Source of the DNA: Nansenia antarctica
Lineage: Eukaryota > Chordata > Actinopteri > Argentiniformes > Microstomatidae
DNA: 64,000 nt
Direction: 5' to 3'
Assembly (NCBI GenBank): GCA_963989245.1
Contig: OZ022347.1
Coordinates: forward strand, 4,402,448-4,466,447
Shown here: positions 39,595-50,911 of the stretch, piece by piece
Numbering within the stretch: the first letter of the stretch is position 1
Layout of the letters: the number at the start of each line of letters is the position of its first letter
Notes under the pieces: model-generated
Seen by the model: only the letters and a program-made list of their open reading frames with translations
What the model was told of the DNA's origin: nothing
Database searches by the model: none
Made by a program: the position numbers and the translations under genes

Positions 39595-40780
39595 CTAGGT
39601 CTTTGCTGTGTTCAGGGCCTGAATGGCCCTGGGGTAGAAGCTGAGCTTCAGTCTGTTTGTCCTTGCGAACATGGTCCTGAACCGCCTGTCCGAGGGCAGC
39701 CGAGCAAAGTGTTCGTACCCAGGGTGGGATGGGTCTCTGGAGATCTTGGAGGCCTTCCTGAGGCAGCGTGTGTTGTACAGCTCTTCCAGAGAGGGGAGGG
39801 GGGCGCCGGTGATCTTCTGGGCCGTTCTCACGACTCTCTGTAGCGCATTCCTCTCTGCGGCTGTGCAGCTGGAGAACAGTAGGAGATGGCTGAGTTGGTG
39901 CAGTTCACTATGTGGTTCAGAACCGACGACGTGAACTGTTCCAGGTCCTCATGCTCATATTCCTGCCATGAGGTGTCATTCAGGCAGATCTGCAGTGGAG
40001 CGGACCCTGCTGGCCAGGTTCTGACAGTCTTAGTGGTGATGGGAGCACTTTTCCTCATGGGAGTGTAGGCTGGGATCAGGAGGATTGACACGTGGTCAGA
40101 CATGCCTAGATGAGCTAGCGGTCTAGCCTTGTAAGCAAGCTTGATGTTGGTGTATACCTTATCCAGTGTTTTTTCTCCTCTTGTTGCACATTTAACATGC
40201 TGATAGAACTTCGGTAGAACTACCTTCAGGTCAGCATGATTGAAGTCCCCGGCGATTATATGAACTGCCTGTGGGTCTGCGCTCTGTCCACTACTGATGA
40301 CGTCATGTAGCCGCGCCAATGCTAAGCTACCATCCGCGCTAGGCGCAATGTAAACAGATGTTATGTACACTGCGTTGAATTCCCTCGGGAGGTATGTGGG
40401 TCGGCATTTAACAAGTATTCCAGGTCTGGGGAGCAGTGGCTACTTACAGTTTTTGTGTTTAAGCACCAGCTGTCCTTCGTAGATATAATGAGGCCGCCTC
40501 CGCGCGTCTTCTCACTAAGCAAAGTCCGGTCCGCACGGTGTAAAGTGTGGCCTTCCAGCCCGACGGCCGAGTCCAAGATGGTGTCGTTGAGCCAGGTCTC
40601 TGTGAGAATAATCACACAGCTGTCCCCCACGTTGTTATTGGTAGCTACCTGCAGTCTCAGTTCGTCCATCTTGTTAGCCAGAGACCTGACGTTGGAGAGA
40701 TAGATACTCGGCAAAGTAGGCTTATTCGGCTTCTCCTCAGCCTAGCTAGCAGGCCTCCCCTGCGGCCTCGGCGTTGCTTG
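39595..40780 (-). pseudogene. L2-like LINE ORF2 remnants
   Basis: The N-terminal part reads SNVRSLANKMDEL and TETWLND, typical of the apurinic-type endonuclease. After a frameshift near 40370 come HIIAGDFNHAD (catalytic Asp and Asn) and MSDHVSILL (catalytic Asp-His). The last frame (39831-39595) has RKASKISRDPSHPGYEHF and PSDRRFRTM, the conserved LINE C-terminus. The polymerase core is absent. Inactive. Confidence 0.85.
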
Positions 40781-41939
40781 CGATCTCAACGCCGCCGCTT
40801 GTGCCTTAGGGTTGGGATCGTGTACCATTTTTCACCCGGTGTTCGAGCGATGTCGAGTGGGATCTTCTCCTCCAGAGCCAATTGTAGTGTAGCCTTCTTT
40901 TCCTTCATTGGCAAAATGAAGGAAGGAACTTGACGCCTTGCCTCATCAAGAACCTTTGTTCTCTCAGCAGGGCTCAGGCTCTCCAGATAATTGCTGGGCT
41001 TATTTTGCCACCACATGACCAGCGTCTCCAGGTTGTGATTGGAGATGGAGGGCTTGGAACGGAGCAGATGGTCAAGCACAGCCAGGTCACACTCACCCAG
41101 CATGTTGGTCTTGGGGACTGTGCTTGCCATCTGCTGTACTGGAGTGCTGGGGTGCCAGTGTTTCGGCACGCAAAGGTCCCCATCTCCACGAGCTGCTGTT
41201 GCTGGTCTGTTGAAAGACTAAAACATATTTTAAAAGCTTTAGATTAGATTAAAGTGTGTAAAATGTGTGTAAAATGTGTTTGCACAAAATAAAACACTAC
41301 TCACAAGAATCAGAGTTAACAGTTAACTAACTATAATTCTATAATTTCTAATTTCTTATCAATGCTCATTTATTGTTTCTATTAACACACAAAACGAATT
41401 GAAGCCTCCTGGTCTTATTGAAATAACTAGCCTAATGCACTGCTATCAAACTCTGGGATTATCTAAAATCACTGCATTATACCTATCAAAAACTGGGATT
41501 ATTGTTGGCAGTAGCTCTTACGGAAACTGGGCCAGAAGTCGATTGAAGACCCGTTGACTGCTGCCTGGTCTGACATCAAGCACTTGATGCTCGACACAAG
41601 TGATGCCACGATTACTGACTTCTCCTCCTCAGCTGATGTGATTGCTGCTGCTAGACTGTCTATGCTCTCCTTGAAAGCGGTCAGATAGGTCTCAGCATCT
41701 CCTCCTGCTACCTGCCTCAGCCCTAATGTCAGGTGTTTCCCTGACTTCAGTGACACCTAAAACATACACCGTAACCGCTTTTAAACCTCAATCATGTTTG
41801 CCTTAAAGCAAATTCACAATAACAATAAATGCATTTTGTATACTTAAATATATTATATATTTTATGTAAATCCAGAATTGCAATCAATGTATAAATTAGT
41901 ATAATAATTTACTGCCTGATTTAATTGGAAACAAGTACA

Positions 41940-41957
41940 TGTTGTTTACACACACAC

Positions 41958-41994
<37 letters not shown>
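41940..41994 (+). repeat. (CA)n microsatellite
   Basis: CA run with two CG interruptions in an intron of the coiled-coil gene. Confidence 0.9.
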
Positions 41995-41995
<1 letters not shown>

Positions 41996-43405
41996 TAGAG
42001 GATTATGGTTATTGTTAGAGGGCTCAATGGCAGTACATACCTGCATGCCTTGGTAATGGCTGTGATTAAATGTGGTGGCATCCTGGTGTAGTGTTGTGCC
42101 TGCACCACTCTCCGGATCAAAGTCCTTCAGCATTTCCTCAGCAACCTTACCAATGGACACAATTGATTTTTTAATGAATTTGCCATAAACATAATTGTGT
42201 TTAAATGGGCAAAACATTTTCAAGAAGTTGAGCAATAGACCAATATCATGTTCAGATATATTTTTACCTGCTTACTCGCCACTATTCTGGCCTCCATCAT
42301 AATACGACTGCTGAGAAGTGTCTTGCTGGGAAGCCTCTGTGGTACCTTGCCCGTCAGGTTTTTAATTACTGTAGTGAGGACCTTTGGCAGCTTTCGGATG
42401 CTCACATTCCCCTCTGTCAGTAGTGTCATGCAGACCTCCAGGATTTCATTTGTGTATCTGCCATTTTCAAATGTGGCGACCTCCTCCCTCTCAGTGCAGT
42501 CTATCACATACTGAAGCTCTCGCTCTTCTTTCCAGCTGCTGTACCTCAGCTTCCAGGTGTTGAATGGAGGCCTCTGCCATATCTTCAGCCTCATCCCTCT
42601 CCCACCTGGCTGTCGCCACATTCCCTCTCATCACACTCAGCCTCTTCTGAAGGGCCACCTTCTCCTGCTTCCACTTGTCCTGGAGGCTCAACTTCTCAGT
42701 GAGCACCTGTATTACTCCCTCTTTCTCCTCAAGATCCTCCTTGGATAGCTTAATGGTAGTTTTTAGCCGTTTAATTGTTTTGTCTTTCATGTCCAATGCT
42801 CTTTTTCTTGGTAAAGTTGCTTTTACTCTAATTAATTGTTGTAGGCAGAGGTCATACTGTTTGGTCAGATTAGAGTTCTCAAGTTCAAATTGTTCGAATT
42901 GTAATTTCAATGATTGTCTGTCCAATGTGGCATCTATGCTGGCCTGCTGATACTGTAATATACTGGTCTGGAATTTGGTCTGACTATCAGCTGCGTTTTC
43001 CTCCATGGCTGTGAGCTGTGTTTGTATTTGAGAGACCTGCTCTTCTGATGACTGAAGCTTTCTGCTTAGGGATAGGTTTTCTTTTTTGAGTTGGGTTTCA
43101 ATTGAATTTGGGGTTCGGGCCTTTGGTGGAAGAAATTCAGATTGCCAAAATAATTGTAGGTCTTTACACTTGTTTTTCTTCATTTTCTTGATTTTAGAGA
43201 GGGCATCATCACATTTTTGTCTGAGGCTGTTTGAGCGTCCATATTTATTAGGAACCAATTTAATTATTTATTCAGTTAATTCTGCTGCAGTCATCCCCTT
43301 TAAACTCTGCTCATAGAGCCAGCCGTTTGTAACGATAGGTGTCACTTGAGGTAAAATTTGGAGAGGTGACACTTGAGGTGACACTTGAGGTGCGTTTGTG
43401 GCCAT

Positions 43406-44197
43406 AGCTAGACTCTGTAAAAATCAAATATGAACTTATCAAAACAAAGAACCGAAATTAGGCTAGTCAGTACTGTGTGTTACATGGATTACATTTTATG
43501 TGGACATAAAACAACATATACACTTATCTAGCGATCTTACTATTAACCCTTCGAAACCGGAGGTTTCACATTCACACAAACAGCGTCTAGCGGGCTAGAG
43601 TAGGCTCTCGAAATTACAACCGGAGCGGAGTAGACTGTATTTCTAATCAAAAGCCGCTGGATACAAGACAAACATAGTAGCTATATGTATATATTTTTAG
43701 ATAGAAAACAAGTTGAATTGAACAGAAACCCACCGCGAAGATGATCAGACGTCAATAATGATGAAGATCTGTCAAGTGTCTCCTTAAATTTACCACAGGA
43801 AAAAATCCTCCAATGAGTGGAGACTGGCGGTAGACCAATAGGAAGTCAAGATGCCTTAGATACAGGTGACACGTCCATTAAAAGGATTACTATTGATCAG
43901 AGCCGTGGAAATGGCAAGAAAGACAGCTTATAATAGCGGAAAATCACTGGAGATAGGAATTAGAACGGCGCCGCTGAATGCGGCAGTGAGTAGCAACGGT
44001 AACATTGAAATTACGTACATTAAGTACATCGAAACCAAGTACACAGAGCTAAAACTATAATACATATGGACATGTATGTTGACACATGTAAGACAATATC
44101 TTCCAAAAATGTATTTTTAATGGTGATTAGGTAGCGCAACCCTGGCAAAAACCCGTTTTCGCACGTTCTACGACCAGTGGGTGGACTCCCTACATAT
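43406..44197. other. Upstream of the coiled-coil gene, no coding region
   Basis: Would contain the promoter of the minus-strand gene. No clear TATA box was assigned. Near 43360-43395 CACTTGAGGTGA is repeated within the first codons of the gene. The right edge abuts the Gypsy LTR with the flank ACATAT. Confidence 0.45.
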
Positions 44198-44547
44198 TGT
44201 CGTGTTTTGTCCGTCTGATGTGCGAGGGTATAATGACTCACACGACAAGGAATTCTCAGTTTCTGGTTCTTTAGTTAACTTCTTCAAAACACAATACAAG
44301 ATACAACTAATTGTGTCCCAGATGGCAGGTTAATAGATGACGGGGAAACTAGCTCTGGCACAGAACAGCAGCTTTGCTGTCCATACCGATGAGCGTTGTT
44401 CCCTTGACTGACTGTTTACGTAACCTCGGTAACGAGCCATATCTCTCTCTGGGTGATCATGTGACATACAGTAACCAATCAACAATAACGGTAACATAAA
44501 CACAACAACAACAACAGGGAAAGCCATCCATGGTGGACTGTCTCACA
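44198..44547 (-). repeat. Gypsy 3' LTR
   Basis: 350 bp. It differs from both right-side LTRs (1490-1838 and 50912-51263) at GCGAGGG and TCTCAGT, where those two agree with each other. This suggests a different source copy. Confidence 0.9.
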
Positions 44548-44912
44548 CAATCCCCCTCCAAGAGTACTGAGTCCCTTCAGTACAGGTGACTTAACATTAA
44601 CATGTCTAGGAATAGAACAGTTGACTCAATGAACATGTCTAAATTATTTGATTACTTACATCACATTCTTTGCAAACTCGTAGGCCCTATAGCTAAACAG
44701 CAGTGAAACAATTAAAACACTTGATTACTTACATCACATTCTTTGCAAACTCGTAGGCCCTATAGCTAAACAGCAGTGAAACAATTAAAACACTTAACTA
44801 CTTGTAAACAGTTTTTACAGTAAAACATTTTTTTTTTTCTTCTTTATAATGCAAAACTTATTGGATGAAGTAACCAATCTGCCGATAAGCTAAACAGTCT
44901 CTCTTTCAATAA
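44548..44912. other. Gypsy 3' untranslated region
   Basis: Contains an 83-bp direct repeat (CTTACATCACATTCTTTGCA at about 44651 and 44727). The polypurine tract expected beside the 3' LTR is visible as GGAGGGGG on the minus strand at about 44551-44558. Confidence 0.6.
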
Positions 44913-45578
44913 CTAGTTCCTGAATCTCTCTGGCTTATTAACCATGCGTCCCTTAGATGTTTTAACAGTATTTTTGGGAGTGTCCTCTTGTCTTTTTTCC
45001 TGCTGACACCTTGGAGCTTTGAGATGAGGTTTCTCCTCTTGATCACATGACTCTCGAGAAGCTCCTTCCCCTGCTGGATCTTTATCATTGTCTTTCTGTA
45101 GTGGCAGCTCTGGTACCAACGGGACATCCTCTTCAGGTAGCTGTGTAGCTGGGTCTTGGCACTGCTGCAGCACTTGACTCCTTTGACGTTTTATCCCAGC
45201 AGGGACCACCTCACTATTGTATGGTTTAAGCCGATCATGGTGCATTATCTTTCTGCGCTTCAACCCTTGAATATCGTAGAGGACAGGACCACGGCATCCA
45301 GCCACAATCAAGGGGCCCTTCCAAGGTGCTTGAAGCTTGGGGCTTAATCCCTTCTTTTTCGTGTCATCCTTTACATACACCAAATCTCCAACGCTGTAAG
45401 AATGTTCTCGTGCTCGGACATCATACATCTTCTTCTGACGTTCTTGTGCAGTGCGGAGGTGCTCCCTCGCTGTGCTTTGTGCCTCCTTAAGTCCTTCTCC
45501 CAGGTTATGAAGGAAATCTGCTACCTCCATTCGGTCAGATTTGAGTTCTGCAGCCCCAGACTGGATATCCTGTGGTTG
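44913..45578 (-). pseudogene. Gypsy Pol C-terminal tail after integrase
   Basis: Continues the integrase frame beyond the SINE. It has an SH3-like block (SVGDLVYVKDD, SPKLQAPWKGPLIV, RRKIMHHDRLKPY) that is common at the end of Gypsy integrases, then a polar tail to the stop. No chromodomain is visible. The SINE separates it from the catalytic core. Confidence 0.8.
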
Positions 45579-45585
45579 ATGAACT

Positions 45586-45792
45586 GGGGTAGTGGTGGTC
45601 TAGTGGATAGTGAGTTGGACTTGTGATCGGAAGGTTGTGAGTTCAAATCCCACCTGAAACCACACCACTACTAGTGTGCCCTTGAGTAAGGCACTTAGCC
45701 CTCAGTTACTCCAGGGGGAATGTCCCTGTAATTCGTAATTGTAAGTCGCTTTGGATAAAGGCGTCTGCTAAATGGCAAAATTATTAATTATT
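45586..45792 (+). mobile_element. tRNA-derived V-SINE inserted in Gypsy
   Basis: Flanked by TSDs ATGAACT (45579-45585 and 45793-45799). The head has A-box TGGTCTAGTGG and B-box GAGTTCAAATCCC; the tail has GTAAGTCGCTTTGG and GCGTCTGCTAAATG, ending in ATT repeats. It is the only full-length member of this family in the window. Confidence 0.9.
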
Positions 45793-46686
45793 ATGAACTT
45801 CTCGGCCAAACATGAGCCTGTTAGGTGTGAACCCTGTGATTGCATGGCGTGAGCTGCGGTAGACTGAGGTGAGTAGTGACAGATGCTCATCCCAGTTATT
45901 TTGGTTCTGGTCCACGTAGCACCGGATCATCTGGAGTAAAGTTCTGTTGAACCTTTCCACCTGTTCGTTAGAGGCAGGGTGGTAGGGGGTGGTCCTTGTC
46001 TTTGTGATCTGTAGGAGCTTGCATACATTCTGGAACAGGGAACTCTCAAAATTGCGACCTTGGTCAGTGTGCAACTCGAGGGGGGCTCCAAATCGGGCGA
46101 TAAAGTCATACACAAGCCTCCTTGCTGTTGTTTCCGCCCCTTGGTCAGGAACAGCAAAGGCTTCGACCCATCGAGTAAACTGGTCAATTATGACGAGAAT
46201 GTACTTGTTTCCAGAGCTGGATACAGGGAATGGCCCGAGGATGTCTACGTGGAGACGGTCCAAAGGTGCTCCAGCTTGGTAGCTTTGCAACTTAGCTCGT
46301 TTAGCTGGTCCCGTAGTTTTGCATGCATTGCAGTGCTGGCATCTCTTCACAAACAGATGGACTTCTTCACCCATTCCATACCAGTGATAGCTCTGGCGTA
46401 AGCTCTCCAGTGTTTTTGCTTCCCCAAGATGACCAGATTGAGGAGGATTATGGCAAGCCTGCAGGACCTCTCTTTGCATGGAAGCTGGAACTAGTAGCAA
46501 CACGGTTGGTTGTTGGGCTCCTACTCTCTCCCAGGAGTAGTAGAGAACTCCTTGCTGCAGCATGACCTGAGGCCAGCAGAGCCAGAACTTCCTCACTGCA
46601 GGGCTCTCAAGCATCACCTGATCTTTAGTAGGGAGTGTTCCTGATTCTTTCCATGTGTGGAGGGTGGAGAGGACAGGATCAGCTTT
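45793..46686 (-). pseudogene. Gypsy integrase
   Basis: The frame opens after an in-frame TAG (46687-46689) that separates it from the preceding pol segment. A zinc-binding part ends CQHCNAC. The catalytic triad is present as VDILGPFP, HTDQGRNFES and the Glu in NEQVERFNRTL. The frame is open to the SINE insertion, where FGREVH marks the break. By family it joins element cDNA to host DNA in the nucleus. Separated from RT by a stop and from its tail by the SINE, so not functional. Confidence 0.9.
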
Positions 46687-47037
46687 CTAAAGTTTGGCAA
46701 GCTCTTCCAATCTGACTGACTGCAGCCAGTTAACTACTGGAGTCTCCAGCATGGTTGTATGTGGTGGACCTGTTTCCATCGACTGAGTGTTATCACCACT
46801 GGTCTCACCAGAGTCAATACTCCTAACGGCCAGCGGCACAACATCATCAACATCGTCTTCAAATCTTGTCCACTGCTCATGAAGTCTTCTGCAGTACTTA
46901 CATCCTTGACATGGTAGATCAGACAAGTTCTTTCCAGCTTGGTAACAGTCACATTTGTCTGAATGTTCTCTGGTTTGCCTTGACATGGCATCAGCATTGC
47001 AGTGTTGCCGGCCCGCTCGATGCTCTGTCAAAGTCAT
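46687..47037 (-). pseudogene. Gypsy Pol, RNase H end to integrase linker
   Basis: Begins in a frame one base off the main pol frame with HRAGRQHCNADAMSR, the conserved end of RNase H, and carries a Cys-rich segment (CDCYQAG, CQGCKYC) before the TAG. The frameshift lies near 47020-47036. Confidence 0.85.
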
Positions 47038-49726
47038 ATTGGCTCAACTCTTCCAGCCAGCGAGCCAACTGACCTTCAGGGTTTTTGAACCGAAACAGCC
47101 AGGTGAGACTGCCATGATCTGTTCGTAGCAGAAACTTCTTGCCCAGTAGGTAGTGGCGGAACTGGCGAGTGTAGCGGACGACAGCAAGTAACTCACGTCT
47201 GGTAACACAGTACCTCTGCTGAGCTGGTGTAAGATGGCTGCTGGCGTATGTTAGGACTCGCTCTTCTCCCCACTGGAGTTGTGACAGAACAGCTCCAATA
47301 CTGTGGTTCGAGGCATCAGTGTCTAGAATGTACTTGCCTCCAACAGTGGGGTACCCCAGCACTGGTGTAGTTGTCAGTTTTTTTTTCAGCTTTGTAAAAG
47401 CATCTTGGTGCTCATTTGTCCACAGGAATGTAGCCCCCTTCTTTGAAAGGCTGTGGAGAGGGCTTGCCAGTTCTGCAAAAGCTGGAACAAACTTGCGGTA
47501 GTAGTTACACAGTCCAAGAAAAGCTTGCAGCTCCTTCAGGTTGTTGGGTGGCTCCCAGCGCTGTACATCCTTGACCAGAGCTGGGTTTGGACAGATCCCA
47601 TCTCCACTCACAATGTGGCCCAGGAAGAGAACTTCCTCTTGAAGCAAGTGACATTTAGAAGGCTTCAGCTTCAACCCATAGCTGTGGAGACACTTGAAGA
47701 CCTGTGCGAGCTGGTCCAGGCTTTCATCCACTCCCCTGCCAATGACAATGACGTCGTCAAGGTAGATCAGCAATGTTTCCCATTGGAGTCCCCTGAGGAC
47801 GAGCTCCATTGCCCTCTGAAAGGTGCTTGGGGCATTGCAGAGCCCAAATGGCATGCGGGTGTATTCATAGAGGCCCCATTTGGTGATGAATGCTGTCTTC
47901 CCGCGGTCTTGGTCATCCACTGCTATCTGCCAATAGCCAGACTGAAGGTCAAGTGTTGAGAACATTGTAGCTTCCCCAAGAACATCAAGACACTCTTCAA
48001 TCTTGGGCAAAGGATATGCGTCCTTTACCGTCAGACTGTTCAAGCCGCGGTAATCTATGCACCACCGTACTCCTCCATCCTTCTTGCGTACTAAGACGAC
48101 CGGAGAGGCCCACTCCGATGATGATGGTGTAACGACACCGGCTTTAAGCATGTCTTGAAGATGTGTTTGCTCTTCACTTTGAAATCCAAGAGGTGCCCTT
48201 CTCACTCGCTGGCGCACAGGCTTAGCCGATCCTGTGTCAATCTTGTGTGTGACAGCAGACATGTAACCCAGGTCGGAATCACTTTTGGCAAAGAGGGATT
48301 GGTAGGTCACTAGCAGTTGGATAAATTGTTCTTGTTGCTCCTCACTGAGTGCCTCACTAGTAGCACCAACCAGGCTTTGGAGATGTTCAGGTAGCTCAGA
48401 GATTGCTGCTACTCTTCCAACCACCAGTGATGGCACACTCTCTGACTCTCCCTCTATGATGGGCTCTACACTTTGCTCAGGTGAACATGATGGCTCCTCA
48501 GGATAAGCTTCAACTAAGAGTCCAAGGCATGCTCTTCTTGGCAGGGCCGCTTTGCTGGTCGAGAAGTTGCATAGCCGGACTGGCACCCGCTTCTCCATAG
48601 TGGTAACAACACTCCCGGAGACTACATTTTCTGTGATGTTCAAAGGCTCTAGTACAGCTGGAACACCTGGCCTTGGTTCTTCCACCTCGCCCCAGACCAC
48701 ACATTCAGATGTAGGTGGTATGGTGGTGGTCTCTCCTAGGGTCACTCTGGCAACATGATAGTCTGATCCATCCCCTCGTACTATTTTGGAGGGCACAAGT
48801 TCGTTACCGATGAACACCTTACCACGGGTGTGGATGACAACATCATGAGTCTTCATCAGATCCAATCCTATGAGGACAGAGTCACGTATGGGGGCTACGT
48901 GTACGTCCCAGTCGATTGTTTTGGCTGCAATTTTAAAAGTGACGTTCAGTCCACGTTTTGCTTCCATGCCATCTCCAACTCCCGCATTTAGAGGGTAGGT
49001 CTTACGTAGGCTTGTCGGATCACCTCCAGAGAAACTCCTATACAGCTCCTCTGAGATTACTGTTGTCTGGGCTCCCGTGTCCACCACAGCCTGTGTTGGA
49101 ATGCCGTTTACTGTCACCGGAATCTGTAGACTCTCACCCTTGTTTTTGGTGCAGCCAATCTGTAGCCCTTGTGGTTTGTGATCTGCATGTAGTCTCCCTT
49201 CTGACTGCCCCCGTTGGTCTGGGCCTTTGTCACCGCAGTTACGTGCAGCTGTTGGGCTCGGCGATCTACTGCAGTCCCTCCTGAAGTGTCCTTGTTCTCC
49301 ACATTTATAACATGGGCCAGCTGCTCCCCGGGTTGTGCTTGGTGACTGGGAGCGCATCCGGCCGGGCTGCACCTGATAATGGTTCTGTGTCCTCTCTAGT
49401 GACAGGGGACGTTGTGTTGTTGCTCTAGTTTTATGATGTTCAAACTGCAGCTGTAGATTCCCTACTGTATGTACGAGGGTCTTGACTTGGTCCGTTAGTG
49501 TAGCAAACTGGTCAGCAGTTACATACTGAGGGGTCTGTACCCTACGAGAGGTAGGAGTAAAGTCCTCACAGATGTCTCCATCATCAGCCCAAGAAATGCG
49601 TCGTGTTCTGTTCTTTATTTCTGTTTCACGTCCCACCGTAGCTTTGAAGTTGTGTTCATGAGCCTCTACACACTTTTGAGCCTCTGCAAGGGAGCATGGA
49701 TCTCGGTTCATAACTTCATAGGCCAC
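46991..49726 (-). CDS. pol: Gypsy nucleocapsid-protease-RT-RNase H polyprotein
   Basis: A 911-codon open frame. A CCHC zinc knuckle at about 139-152 (CYKCGEQGHFRRDC) belongs to the nucleocapsid. Then comes an aspartic protease with DTG at 215-217 (VVDTGAQTT). The reverse transcriptase spans roughly 520-700 with SGYWQIAV, MPFGLCNAPSTFQ and the catalytic YLDD. RNase H starts at DTDASNHSIGAVLSQ near 800. The frame ends by a one-base shift just before the RNase H C-terminus. The gag N-terminal part is in another frame, joined through a T run at 49734-49740. Domain order and motifs fit Ty3/Gypsy; RT and protease motifs look intact. Confidence 0.9.
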   Translation of the reverse strand: MAYEVMNRDPCSLAEAQKCVEAHEHNFKATVGRETEIKNRTRRISWADDGDICEDFTPTSRRVQTPQYVTADQFATLTDQVKTLVHTVGNLQLQFEHHKTRATTQRPLSLERTQNHYQVQPGRMRSQSPSTTRGAAGPCYKCGEQGHFRRDCSRSPSPTAARNCGDKGPDQRGQSEGRLHADHKPQGLQIGCTKNKGESLQIPVTVNGIPTQAVVDTGAQTTVISEELYRSFSGGDPTSLRKTYPLNAGVGDGMEAKRGLNVTFKIAAKTIDWDVHVAPIRDSVLIGLDLMKTHDVVIHTRGKVFIGNELVPSKIVRGDGSDYHVARVTLGETTTIPPTSECVVWGEVEEPRPGVPAVLEPLNITENVVSGSVVTTMEKRVPVRLCNFSTSKAALPRRACLGLLVEAYPEEPSCSPEQSVEPIIEGESESVPSLVVGRVAAISELPEHLQSLVGATSEALSEEQQEQFIQLLVTYQSLFAKSDSDLGYMSAVTHKIDTGSAKPVRQRVRRAPLGFQSEEQTHLQDMLKAGVVTPSSSEWASPVVLVRKKDGGVRWCIDYRGLNSLTVKDAYPLPKIEECLDVLGEATMFSTLDLQSGYWQIAVDDQDRGKTAFITKWGLYEYTRMPFGLCNAPSTFQRAMELVLRGLQWETLLIYLDDVIVIGRGVDESLDQLAQVFKCLHSYGLKLKPSKCHLLQEEVLFLGHIVSGDGICPNPALVKDVQRWEPPNNLKELQAFLGLCNYYRKFVPAFAELASPLHSLSKKGATFLWTNEHQDAFTKLKKKLTTTPVLGYPTVGGKYILDTDASNHSIGAVLSQLQWGEERVLTYASSHLTPAQQRYCVTRRELLAVVRYTRQFRHYLLGKKFLLRTDHGSLTWLFRFKNPEGQLARWLEELSQYDFDRASSGPATLQC

Positions 49727-50640
49727 TTTTTGATTTTTTTAGACCTTTAAGAAAGGCATCAGTTGCAAGTTGATCTTGCAGCTGGAGATCCACTCCTGGA
49801 TATGCAAGTGTGACGAGGCGTCTCACCTCTTCTGCAAATTCAGCTGACGCCTCTCTACCTTGCCGAAGTTCTCCCAACTTTCTCCTTACTGTGGTAGGGG
49901 GGGTCTCTTTTCCCAAAGCGCTGAGTAAGCTCCTCCACTAAGAGAGCATAATCCTCAGGTGTACGTTCTGGCAGTGAGCAGATATATCGTATTGCAGCTC
50001 CTCTTAAGCATTCATGCAGCCTGTCCACTCTTTCTGTAGTACTCCATCCATACTTCCTGGCCTGGCGCTCAAATGGCAACAAGAAAGAGTCCCAGTCATC
50101 ATTTCCTTCAAATGTGGCACGTTTAGGTCTACGCACTTCTTGCAGAGTGTGCTGACTGTTGTGACCAGAACTATTCAGTCTCTGCTCACCATAGGGAAAT
50201 GAGCGTTGGGTTTCATTCTCAGAGTCTCTAGTGTCTCTCCATCTACTGTCAGGTTCAGCATTGCCGCACCTCCTGGTGGGACCAAAGTTGCGAGTGCGCT
50301 GATTGATGACATCCAACTCAGCTGCAAAGGGGGCACCAACACGAGTTTTTGGTCTTACTGGTATATCCCAAGAGGCTGAAGGTATGGCTTCAGGCTCAGA
50401 AGCATGCCTGTCCAATGTGGGGCGCTGTAAGATCTTATCCCCATTTCCACTGGAAGCAGCAAGTGTTGGTGAGGCTTGCTGTGTAACGGGATTTCCTCCT
50501 GTTATGTGTGTTAGTACGGGGGCTAGCATCATTTGCAGGTGTTTTGTCTGCTGATTTTGGCTATCCAACAAAGCTTGTAGCCATGTTGGGGCTCTATCAG
50601 GCTCAGTAGGTCCTACTGTAGCTCCTTGTTCCTCTGTCAT
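49716..50640 (-). pseudogene. gag: Gypsy Gag, frameshifted
   Basis: Same protein as at 159-1082 but with a seventh G in the run near 49898-49904 that shifts the frame between RFGKRDPP and TTVRRKLGEL. Other differences are single residues (for example Leu for Met in the HLQMM stretch, and Asp for Tyr before DWDSF). The capsid region is otherwise complete. Confidence 0.85.
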
Positions 50641-50911
50641 TTTATTGAGTTTTCTGTTGATGTAATTGTCCTTTTATTTTCGGTGGATTGTCTGTTCCAC
50701 TTGTCTTGTTCTCTTTCATGTAGTTGTCTCTTTGTATTATTTAGTTGTTTATTCATGTAATTGTCTCTTTGATTTTGTTGAGTTGTTTATTAATGGAATT
50801 GTCCGCTTAATTTAGTTGAGTCTAACGGGAGTACAGTCTGCCCAAACACCACCAGGTGGCAGTACTCAACCAGTTGTTGTAGTAACTCCTGAATCCAGTC
50901 AGCTGGCTAGT
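50641..50911. other. Gypsy leader with deleted primer-binding site
   Basis: Compared with 1083-1489, 136 bp next to the LTR are missing, with AGTT microhomology at the break. T-rich TTGT/TTAG repeats make up most of the rest. Confidence 0.8.

Larger units (their letters stand above)
37370..40790 (-). mobile_element. L2-like LINE, interrupted and internally deleted
   Basis: The 3' end carries GAATG repeats and the family tail. The 3' UTR is split by a hAT (37585-39398) and resumes at 39399. Coding remnants run from 39595 to about 40780. Most of the reverse transcriptase is missing: the endonuclease passes almost directly into the C-terminal 78 residues. It lies inside the coiled-coil gene. 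The 5' boundary is approximate. Confidence 0.8.
36689..43405 (-). pseudogene. Coiled-coil gene broken by nested transposons
   Basis: The minus-strand start MATNAPQVSPQV is at 43405. A TAA at 43268-43270 interrupts after 45 codons, and the frame then runs on as a long coiled coil to about 42540, where a one-base shift occurs. A block with LPSKTLLSSRIMMEARIVASKQ ends at donor CAG|GTAAAA (42268). Exon 2 (42146-42041) has SGAGTTLHQDATT. Exon 3 starts at 41756 and shifts frame near 41575. Exon 4 (from about 41219) runs into a LINE near 40800. The C-terminal exon (37365-36689) ends in a module with VGRRVMHLC, VEWFPATV and YDVCEEHWCFPLL. I do not recognise a named family; similar multicopy proteins in fish and cnidarians come to mind, which would suggest a mobile origin. 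Function unknown. Confidence 0.65.

Noticed and set aside
40786..41169. Continuous 127-codon frame as a separate small gene
   Set aside because: It spans the junction between a coiled-coil-gene exon and the 5' end of the L2-like LINE, so it is a chance fusion.
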